A DNA stretch of 5,749 nt. It comes from Candidatus Thorarchaeota archaeon (lineage in GTDB: Archaea; Asgardarchaeota; Thorarchaeia; Thorarchaeales; Thorarchaeaceae). Made by a program: the position numbers and the translations under genes. The stretch covers positions 1 through 5,749 of the forward strand of contig JAHQWZ010000136.1 in assembly GCA_029856425.1 (NCBI GenBank), read 5' to 3'. Numbering within the stretch: the first letter of the stretch is position 1; each line of letters opens with the position of its first letter. The notes under the pieces are model-generated. The model saw only the letters and a list, made by a program, of their open reading frames with translations. It was not told where the DNA came from and did not search any database. Shown piece after piece: positions 1 to 4,937 of the stretch.

Positions 1-1
1 A

Positions 2-76
2 GATGAAGAGGGGCAAACTTACGGAGTCACCATTCAGCGCAACAAAGTGCTAATTAGCCCTGTGACGGGGAATTGA
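2..76 (+). CDS. 3' end of an unidentified upstream gene (partial)
   Basis: A frame open from the left edge runs 24 codons to a TGA stop at 74-76. It encodes a tail beginning DEEGQTYGVT and ending ISPVTGN. The alternation of polar and hydrophobic residues (VTIQ, KVLIS) looks like the end of a beta-rich protein. The other two plus frames close sooner or give an unconvincing peptide. The fragment is too short to assign to a family, and the reading itself is only probable because no start or domain is visible. The gene would lie upstream in the same orientation as the M20 hydrolase, 229 bp away, so it is probably a separate transcription unit. Confidence 0.4.
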   Translation, partial: DEEGQTYGVTIQRNKVLISPVTGN

Positions 77-305
77 AATTCAGCCGATACTTGGTCTCAG
101 CCTAACATTTTGCTCTCTATAGGTGGTGGCAGGTCTCTGCTGCTCACCGTTTCTTCATAGCTCAAGTTGGCTCAGACAGGGGTAACCGCATCATCGAACT
201 GCCGACTGAATAATGGAGTTGACTGCTTAAGAAAGTGCTCTCTTTATGCGAATCCATTTAGGAATCTTCTTAGCCCAGACGCTGGTGCGTTAAGTAGGTG
301 GTATA
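77..305. other. Non-coding upstream region of the M20 gene
   Basis: I find no convincing gene in these 229 bases. A TTG-initiated frame (167-358) overlaps the start of the M20 gene, has no Shine-Dalgarno sequence and is treated as chance. Two possible RNA stems are visible. GGTG/GGCAG (122-125, 128-132) can pair with CTGCT/CACC (140-144, 145-148) around a 7-nt loop, followed by a short pyrimidine-rich run that could help terminate the upstream gene. AGTTGGC (165-171) can pair with GCCGACT (201-207) with one wobble. Neither matches an RNA family I know. The last bases hold the Shine-Dalgarno of the M20 gene, AGGTG at 296-300. Confidence 0.45.
243..248 (+). promoter_or_regulatory. Possible TATA box for the M20 gene
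   Basis: TTTATG sits about 60 bp before the ATG at 306. At the archaeal TATA-to-start distance of roughly 25 bp it would begin transcripts near 270, leaving a leader of about 35 nt that includes the AGGTG Shine-Dalgarno. The match is weak and no clear purine-rich BRE adjoins it. CTCTATAG at 112-119 is an alternative. Confidence 0.22.
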
Positions 306-1439
306 ATGACCGACAGCCGCAGGCTTATAGCATTAACACAAGAACTGGTTGCAACTAACTCGGAAAGCCCGCCCGGCAGAGAAAAAGAAGTTGCTAAAGT
401 TCTTCGATCCCATATGGAGGATTATGGCATCTCATGCGTTTCAATTGGGTCAAGTGAGCGTCCTAACCTCCTGTTTTCTACTAAGGATGGTGAGAAGGGG
501 CCATTAGTAATTCATGGTCATATGGATACGGTTCCTGCAGGTCCGCGAGAATCATGGGTACATGATCCATTTGGAGGAGAGATTGTGGATGGTCTGCTTT
601 ATGGAAGGGGTGCCGCAGATATGAAAGGCCCTGTGGCTGCACTAGCAGAAACGATGATTCAATATTACGATGAGGCTCATGAAACACCTCTGCTCATGCT
701 TGCTACTTCTGATGAGGAGAGCGGCTGCACTGGGGCCGAAGAGGTTGCTAAGAGCGGCTATTTGAAAGGAGTTCAATTCGGTGTCTGTGCTGAACCCACA
801 TCTCTCAATGTCTTAGTAGGTGAAAAGGGCATTCTCTGGTCTCGCCTTGCCACGAAGGGGAAGGCCGCTCATGCTTCTCGTCCCGAAGAAGGGCTTAATG
901 CCATCGAGTTATGCATTCAAGCGTTGGAGGTCCTCACAGGTTCAGAGTATGACTATGAGTCTGATCCCGTTTTAGGAACACCGACATGGAACATAGGGGT
1001 CATTCAGGGTGGAGTTAAGGTAAATGTGGTTCCTGATAGTTGCGAGGCTCGACTTGATATGCGAACTGTCAAGGGACAATCGCCGCAAGGTCTGCTTGAT
1101 GCCATGAACAAGCGTCTTGAATCAGCAGGGCTTTCTGACAAAGCCAAGGTGGATTATATCCACGGCAAACCTGCTGTTGTCACACCCTTTGATACAGAAA
1201 TTGTTAAGGTTAGCATAGACACAGTGTCAAGAATAACTGGCATCAATCCTGTACCAAAAGCCGCCACATATGGAACCGATTGCTCTGTGCTGCAACCCGA
1301 AATTGGTATTTTGAATGTGATATGTGGCCCTGGGTCAATTGAACAAGCTCACCAGCCAAATGAGTTCATAGATGTGAATCAATTGGTTCAGTCTGTTGAT
1401 GTATACTTGGGAATTGCACGACATTTTTCAAGAAGCTAA
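306..1439 (+). CDS. M20 family di-zinc amidohydrolase (ArgE/DapE/carboxypeptidase G2-like)
   Basis: This 377-residue protein has the full M20 peptidase layout. The first zinc motif is GHMDTVP, with H72 and D74. D105 in GAADMKG is the bridging aspartate. DEESG gives catalytic-base E137 and metal ligand E138. E163 in CAEPT and H349 near the C-terminus in QAHQPNE complete the site. AAHAS around H189 opens the lid/dimerisation insert, roughly residues 175-290. Family members hydrolyse amide bonds of N-acyl amino acids or small peptides in the cytoplasm, for example acetylornithine or succinyl-diaminopimelate. The substrate cannot be read from the sequence, and no arginine or lysine biosynthesis genes lie nearby. 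There is no signal peptide. ATG at 306 is chosen because AGGTG lies 5 nt upstream and the N-terminus (ALTQELVATNSESPPGRE) matches the family's usual start. Length is normal and all catalytic residues are present. Confidence 0.93.
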   Translation: MTDSRRLIALTQELVATNSESPPGREKEVAKVLRSHMEDYGISCVSIGSSERPNLLFSTKDGEKGPLVIHGHMDTVPAGPRESWVHDPFGGEIVDGLLYGRGAADMKGPVAALAETMIQYYDEAHETPLLMLATSDEESGCTGAEEVAKSGYLKGVQFGVCAEPTSLNVLVGEKGILWSRLATKGKAAHASRPEEGLNAIELCIQALEVLTGSEYDYESDPVLGTPTWNIGVIQGGVKVNVVPDSCEARLDMRTVKGQSPQGLLDAMNKRLESAGLSDKAKVDYIHGKPAVVTPFDTEIVKVSIDTVSRITGINPVPKAATYGTDCSVLQPEIGILNVICGPGSIEQAHQPNEFIDVNQLVQSVDVYLGIARHFSRS

Positions 1440-1460
1440 TATGGCGTTGCTTGCATAGGA

Positions 1461-1472
1461 GAAACCTTAAAG
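1461..1472 (+). promoter_or_regulatory. Possible BRE/TATA promoter for the membrane protein-AlaX pair
   Basis: GAAACC (1461-1466) followed directly by TTAAAG (1467-1472) resembles an archaeal BRE plus TATA box. A start of transcription is predicted near 1495, about 35 nt before the ATG at 1531. It lies in the 91-bp gap after the M20 gene, so the membrane protein and alaX may have their own promoter. Read by eye only. Confidence 0.35.
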
Positions 1473-1530
1473 TTGACCTTTAGCAGTGAAGCCTCTTAGA
1501 AGGTCTTCCGCCTAAGTGGGGCGTCTGCTT

Positions 1531-2058
1531 ATGCAAATTGATGTAATTCTGAACCAATTGGTCGATCTCTTTATGGACCCACTAATCCAGTACATGCTTC
1601 TCGCAATCGTCCTTCTGGCTATTTTTGCGGTTGTTGCCAGACGCAGGCGGGGTTCATCCAAGTCTCCTGTCGTGGGAAAGATGCGGAGAATGATTGGCGA
1701 CGTTGAGAAGGAACGTGGCATAAAAGTCCCGGTTGTGAAATCACGTGACTCTATCATCACGGAGATGTTTGAGAGAGAGATGAAATCTGTTGGACTTCAG
1801 CCCTCTACTGAATCTGGGTATATCCCTGTATCATATTCCCCTCTTGGTAAATTCCTGAGTGAGCGAGGGATTGCCGTCGACATTGTATCTGCAATATCGG
1901 CAGGGCTTAAGGAAGAAGATTCAGAAGAGGATGTTCGGAATATTATAGATGCTGCTGCAGGAACTCCAGATATTGATTTAACTCCGGATGAGATCAAAAA
2001 GGCACAGGACCTTGCTGTGGAGGAATGGCACAGAGTCAGAAAGTCTAGCGGAACATGA
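1531..2058 (+). CDS. Small single-pass membrane protein, function unknown
   Basis: I do not recognise this 175-residue protein. Residues 1-19 are short and amphipathic. One strong transmembrane helix follows (about 20-36, YMLLAIVLLAIFAVVA), ended by RRRR at 37-40. By the positive-inside rule the N-terminus faces out and the remaining ~135 residues lie in the cytoplasm. The soluble part begins basic (SKSPVVGKMRRM) and becomes acidic and helical (GLKEEDSEEDVRN, then a LTPDEIKKAQDLAVEEW helix); no enzyme motif is visible. ATG at 1531 is preferred because GTGGGG lies about 9 nt upstream. A GTG at 1516 would add five residues but has no Shine-Dalgarno. Its stop is 10 bp before alaX and the alaX ribosome-binding site overlaps that stop, so translation of the two may be coupled. 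A link to AlaX is inferred from position only. Confidence 0.72.
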   Translation: MQIDVILNQLVDLFMDPLIQYMLLAIVLLAIFAVVARRRRGSSKSPVVGKMRRMIGDVEKERGIKVPVVKSRDSIITEMFEREMKSVGLQPSTESGYIPVSYSPLGKFLSERGIAVDIVSAISAGLKEEDSEEDVRNIIDAAAGTPDIDLTPDEIKKAQDLAVEEWHRVRKSSGT

Positions 2059-2068
2059 GGGCGAGTAA

Positions 2069-2797
2069 ATGACTGATTTGCTGTATATGAGTGATAACTA
2101 TATCCGTGAATTTGATGCACTTGTTCAGAAGGTGGCGGAAGACTATCTTGTGTTGGACCAGACTGCCTTCTATTATCTGGGGGGAGGACAAAGTAGTGAC
2201 CGCGGGATCCTTTCCTTTAAAGACGCAACTCTCAGGATAGATGAAGTTAGAAAGGTAGAAGGAGAGATTTGTCATTTCGCAAAGGATCCCATCCCTTTTG
2301 GAGTTGGTACTGAAGTTCATGGAGTGTTAGATTGGGATTTCAGATACGAATGTATGCGATTTCATACTGCACAGCATTTGCTCTCTCGATATCTTCAGCT
2401 CCATTATAACCTAAATACTGTTGGAAACATGATAAAACCTGGGAGTAGCAGAGCTGACTTCACACCATTGGAGAAGTTTGATGATGCCATGAAAAATGAT
2501 GTGGAGGTGGGAGTTAATGACATTCTTGCGAAGGAACTGGATGTTGAAACTCTTATGATGCCTCGTGACAAAGCGATATCCTTTCTCAACAAACGTGGAT
2601 ACCAGACTCGTTACCTTGAGATGGTTCCAGAGAGTGTTACCGAGTTCAGGGTTCTCATTATAGGAGACTATGACGCTGCGTCATGTGCAGGGACACATGT
2701 GGCAAATACTCGTGAAATAGGTAAAATCCAGATAGGCAAAAGCAAGAATGTAGGTGCAGGAAAGCAGAGGATATATTTCTCGCTCAAGGCGCCTTGA
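2069..2797 (+). CDS. alaX: Alanyl-tRNA editing protein AlaX (stand-alone trans-editing hydrolase)
   Basis: This 242-residue protein matches AlaX, which hydrolyses Ser-tRNA(Ala), and in some types Gly-tRNA(Ala), in trans to back up AlaRS. The zinc ligands are intact: HTAQH gives H99 and H103, CAGTH gives C206 and H210. The glycine-rich loop GGGQ (38-41) followed by SSDRG is typical of the AlaX-M/L N-terminal domain; where homologues often read FYPEGGGQ, this one has FYYLGGGQ. The segment around GNMI and RADF (119-131) is the usual substrate-side motif. The length fits AlaX-M, with no C-terminal AlaX-L/AlaRS C-Ala domain. ATG at 2069 is favoured by GAGG at 2057-2060 and by the family-like start MTDLLYMSDNYIREF. 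An internal ATG at 2087 would cut this off. It follows the membrane-protein gene by 10 bp. Confidence 0.93.
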   Translation: MTDLLYMSDNYIREFDALVQKVAEDYLVLDQTAFYYLGGGQSSDRGILSFKDATLRIDEVRKVEGEICHFAKDPIPFGVGTEVHGVLDWDFRYECMRFHTAQHLLSRYLQLHYNLNTVGNMIKPGSSRADFTPLEKFDDAMKNDVEVGVNDILAKELDVETLMMPRDKAISFLNKRGYQTRYLEMVPESVTEFRVLIIGDYDAASCAGTHVANTREIGKIQIGKSKNVGAGKQRIYFSLKAP

Positions 2798-2858
2798 AAC
2801 ATGTTAGCAACCAACAGTTTTATGCCAAGATGTTTCCTCACAGGAAGTGGTTGAACCC

Positions 2859-4139
2859 ATGAAAGCACTCGTTCTGACGGCTGGCCAAGGACTTAGACTT
2901 CGTCCTCTCACCTCGAGCAGATCAAAGACAATGCTCATGATAGCAGGAAGGCCTGTTCTCCAGTATATAATTGACAGCTTGAAAGCTAACGGAATTCGTG
3001 ACATTATAATTGTAGTTGGACATGGTCGAGAGCAATTGATTGACCATTTCCAGATGGGCGGTGATCAGGGCGTACGAATTCGATACGTAATCCAGCATGA
3101 GCAAAAAGGTGTGGAGCATGCAATCCTCCAGGCCAAGGATGAGCTTGAGGGTGAAGAGGAATTCTTGCTTGTTAACGGCGATGTACTTGTTGAATCCGAG
3201 ATGGTCGAACGGACTCTTTCGAATCATAGCTCCATGAACTCTGACATAACGATGCTTGTGACACTTGTTTCCAATCCGGAGCAATTTGGCACCGTTAAGA
3301 TAGGCAAGAATGGAGTTGTGGAGAAACTGGTTGAGAAAGGCGGGCCGGAGAGATATGTCAGCAATTATGCGGTAGCTGGAGTGTCTGTATTCAAAGCATA
3401 TGTTCTACCCCTACTAGAGAAGTATGAAACAATGGAACATACAGTTGAGAAGATAATTGGAAATGGTAGAACCGTTGCTGCGGCTGTTTGGGAAAAGGAA
3501 TGGGCAGAATTCACATGGCCATGGGATATTCTCAACGCCAACAAGATTGTGATGGATAGAGAACTGAAGGGTAAAGGGAGTTTCATCGCTGAATCTGCTG
3601 AAATTCACAAGAATGTAGTCTTGGAGGGCCCTGTTTTCATTGATGAGGGTAGTATAATACGACCAGGAGCAACAATTCGCGGACCAGTGTATATCGGAAA
3701 GAATGTCTATGTAGGCAACAATTCTCTTGTAAGAGATTATTCAAGTCTTTGTGAAGGCGTTCATCTTGGCTATGCAGTTGAGATGAGGAACTCGATGGTT
3801 TTCGATAGAGTCATGGTTGGAAGGATGACTTTCGTCGCTGACTCCATCGTCGGCACAGACTCTTGTATAGAGGCTGGCGCTCAAATGTGGAACTGGCGTC
3901 CAGGTGGCAAACCAATTAGACTGAATTTTGGCGATGAAGAGGTTGAGGTGCCTATCAAGAAATTGGGCGCAATCATTGGTGACAATGTTGTTATTGGGGT
4001 TAATGCCTCAGTAATGCCTGGCACTCGCATTGGCGATGGAAGTATTATTGCTCCTGGCTGCGTGATTAATCAGGACATTCCACCAGATAGTGATGTCACT
4101 ATAAAGCAGCAGATTTCGATAAAGAAGAGAAAAGACTAG
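2859..4139 (+). CDS. Bifunctional-type sugar-1-phosphate nucleotidylyltransferase with left-handed beta-helix domain (archaeal GlmU-like)
   Basis: The 426-residue protein has an N-terminal Rossmann-like nucleotidylyltransferase domain (about 1-235): GQGLRLRPLT loop at 9-18, K23 in RSKTML, the NGD metal-binding motif with D108, EQFGTV (141-146), and WPWDILNAN (220-228). Hexapeptide repeats of a left-handed beta-helix follow (about 245-410), ending in the classic SVMPGTRIGDGSIIAPG coil and DIPPD. Archaeal homologues such as Sulfolobus ST0452 make UDP-GlcNAc or dTDP-glucose and acetylate amino-sugar phosphates. By eye alignment to that enzyme, its His308 and Tyr311 correspond here to R322 and F325, while Asn331 and Lys337 are kept as N345 and K351, so acetyltransferase activity is doubtful. 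ATG at 2859 is preferred over GTG at 2847 because AGGAAGTGG (2842-2850) lies 8 nt upstream and MKALVLTAG is the family's normal start. TATA-like stretches at 2771-2778 and 2818-2823 might give it a separate promoter. The product feeds surface glycan or N-glycan synthesis. Confidence 0.9.
   Translation: MKALVLTAGQGLRLRPLTSSRSKTMLMIAGRPVLQYIIDSLKANGIRDIIIVVGHGREQLIDHFQMGGDQGVRIRYVIQHEQKGVEHAILQAKDELEGEEEFLLVNGDVLVESEMVERTLSNHSSMNSDITMLVTLVSNPEQFGTVKIGKNGVVEKLVEKGGPERYVSNYAVAGVSVFKAYVLPLLEKYETMEHTVEKIIGNGRTVAAAVWEKEWAEFTWPWDILNANKIVMDRELKGKGSFIAESAEIHKNVVLEGPVFIDEGSIIRPGATIRGPVYIGKNVYVGNNSLVRDYSSLCEGVHLGYAVEMRNSMVFDRVMVGRMTFVADSIVGTDSCIEAGAQMWNWRPGGKPIRLNFGDEEVEVPIKKLGAIIGDNVVIGVNASVMPGTRIGDGSIIAPGCVINQDIPPDSDVTIKQQISIKKRKD
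4121..4136 (-). terminator. Possible T-rich terminator of the metallopeptidase gene inside the glmU-like 3' end
   Basis: Read on the minus strand this is GTCTTTTCTCTTCTTT, starting about 22 nt past the TAG of the convergent gene. Archaeal termination relies on U-rich tracts of this kind. The same bases on the plus strand encode the lysine-rich C-terminus (KKRKD) of the GlmU-like protein. Confidence 0.35.
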
Positions 4140-4151
4140 GCTGTACGTGTA

Positions 4152-4156
4152 TTTTT
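4152..4156 (+). terminator. Oligo-T terminator after the GlmU-like gene
   Basis: A T5 tract within ATTTTTCCTATTCC starts 12 bp after the TAG stop of the GlmU-like gene and lies in the 18-bp gap before the convergent gene. Archaeal RNA polymerase stops at U-rich tracts of this type without needing a hairpin. The position between convergent genes supports the call. Confidence 0.5.
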
Positions 4157-4157
4157 C

Positions 4158-4814
4158 CTATTCCTCATGCCAAGGGACTTGAGCCACGATTTCTTCATCT
4201 GCATAAACATGAAGAAATTCATCGCGAATGAGCAGTTTGATTTCAGAATCGGGCTGAGGTCTTTCTATTTGAATTGCTTGCCCTTCAATCATCAAGATAG
4301 ACTGTCCTAACCCATCATGAATTGCTGTGTCATGAAGTAATCTAGGTCTTGTAGATTCTCGGGGTAGAATGTTGAAGTCTTCAAGCAGATTCTCCAGAGT
4401 ACTTCGCTCATGAAAATTGAGCAGTTTCCTTATGCTTTGAAAACCCAAGTAACGATCCCTTCCTCCACGTATTCTATGATCATCATATTTATTGACATAC
4501 GCACGTTCTACAGCAAGGTAGTAGCCTAGACCTCTGCCGATGACGTCTCGATCAGTTGCCTCTTCTGAGGAGTTGGGCTCTATAGCGGGATGACTAATCT
4601 CGTGGGCTAACAATCCAATTATGGCAGGTTCAGGCCATCTGATGATATCTTGATGGCAGATGATTTGAAATTCACCAGTATCTCTCCACCTCACCTGCCC
4701 GTAGGATCTCAATTTGCCAGTTTCTATTACAATCCCTCTCTCAGTGAATTCGGGATATGCATGAGTTAAAAGTCTGCGGCCCAGACGTTTGAGATCATTT
4801 GATTGTTCTAGCAT
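4158..4814 (-). CDS. Putative HEXXH zinc metallopeptidase, family not recognised
   Basis: This 218-residue cytoplasmic protein carries a zinc-binding helix, AIIGLLAHEISH, with HEISH at 71-75. It is followed by SSEEATDRDVIGRGLG (82-97). In gluzincin-like peptidases a helix of the type E..AD..vi..G supplies the third ligand, so E84, E85 or D88 is the probable third ligand, giving a spacing of about 9-13 residues after the second His. Residues 99-145 are helical and basic (GGRDRYLGFQSIRKLL). Residues 170-218 look beta-rich and end acidic (VPWHEE). There is no signal peptide or transmembrane segment. It could be a small intracellular protease, or a protein using the fold for binding only. ATG at 4814 is preferred because GGGA lies 6 nt upstream; TTG at 4820 would add two residues but abuts that GGGA. 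It is convergent with the GlmU-like gene and divergent from eS25. Confidence 0.75.
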   Translation of the reverse strand: MLEQSNDLKRLGRRLLTHAYPEFTERGIVIETGKLRSYGQVRWRDTGEFQIICHQDIIRWPEPAIIGLLAHEISHPAIEPNSSEEATDRDVIGRGLGYYLAVERAYVNKYDDHRIRGGRDRYLGFQSIRKLLNFHERSTLENLLEDFNILPRESTRPRLLHDTAIHDGLGQSILMIEGQAIQIERPQPDSEIKLLIRDEFLHVYADEEIVAQVPWHEE

Positions 4815-4833
4815 CGTCAATCCCGAGATTCCG

Positions 4834-4840
4834 ATTTATG
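4834..4840 (-). promoter_or_regulatory. Possible TATA box for the metallopeptidase gene
   Basis: On the minus strand this reads CATAAAT, centred about 23-25 bp before the ATG at 4814. At normal archaeal spacing, transcription would begin almost at the start codon, giving a leaderless or nearly leaderless mRNA. An AGCAATG heptamer lies 3 bp upstream of the box. Confidence 0.35.
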
Positions 4841-4843
4841 TGG

Positions 4844-4875
4844 CATTGCTGAAGCTCTACCGAGAGGGAGCAATG
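4844..4875. repeat. Inverted repeat between divergent promoters (operator-like)
   Basis: CATTGCT (4844-4850) and AGCAATG (4869-4875) are perfect inverted heptamers separated by 18 nt. Within the spacer CTCT (4855-4858) and AGAG (4863-4866) also pair around ACCG, so the whole could form an imperfect 7+4 bp hairpin. Each heptamer lies just upstream of a TATA-like box, one for each divergent gene, where the BRE or an operator would sit. A shared regulator site is an inference; a chance dyad cannot be excluded. Confidence 0.45.
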
Positions 4876-4881
4876 AGCATC

Positions 4882-4889
4882 TTTAAAAG
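4882..4889 (+). promoter_or_regulatory. TATA box for the eS25-like gene
   Basis: TTTAAAAG is a good archaeal TATA match. It predicts transcription from about 4911, giving a leader near 27 nt that holds the AAAGGAG Shine-Dalgarno and places the ATT at 4938 as the first candidate start in frame. Confidence 0.5.
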
Positions 4890-4926
4890 TCGAACCCAAA
4901 AACTTCGCGTGACTCCTCAATAGTCT

Positions 4927-4933
4927 AAAGGAG
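4927..4933 (+). promoter_or_regulatory. Shine-Dalgarno of the eS25-like gene
   Basis: AAAGGAG is the strongest ribosome-binding site in the window. It lies 4 nt before ATT (4938-4940) and 10 nt before an in-frame ATC (4944). The in-frame TAA at 4926-4928 overlaps its first bases, so no start further upstream is possible. It points to ATT as the initiator, unless a base has been misread. Confidence 0.6.
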
Positions 4934-4937
4934 AGTA

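Noticed and set aside
149..210. Possible tRNA (AGCTCAAGTTGG-like D-arm) or, on the minus strand, a C/D-box guide RNA (CGATGATGC with CTGA 12-13 nt later)
   Set aside because: No T-arm or acceptor pairing for a tRNA. The C box is imperfect, the second box pair is incomplete (ATGAAGA without a following CTGA), and no terminal stem is seen.
167..358. TTG-initiated 63-codon frame before and overlapping the M20 gene
   Set aside because: No Shine-Dalgarno, an atypical residue mix, and overlap with the well-supported M20 start.
2798..2858. Palindrome AACATGTT and short pairing across the alaX-glmU gap as a terminator or operator
   Set aside because: Only 5-8 bp of pairing with no T tract after it, which is within chance expectation.
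4873..4923. A 16-codon ATG frame upstream of eS25
   Set aside because: It starts upstream of the TATA box and would not lie in the mRNA predicted from it; no Shine-Dalgarno of its own.
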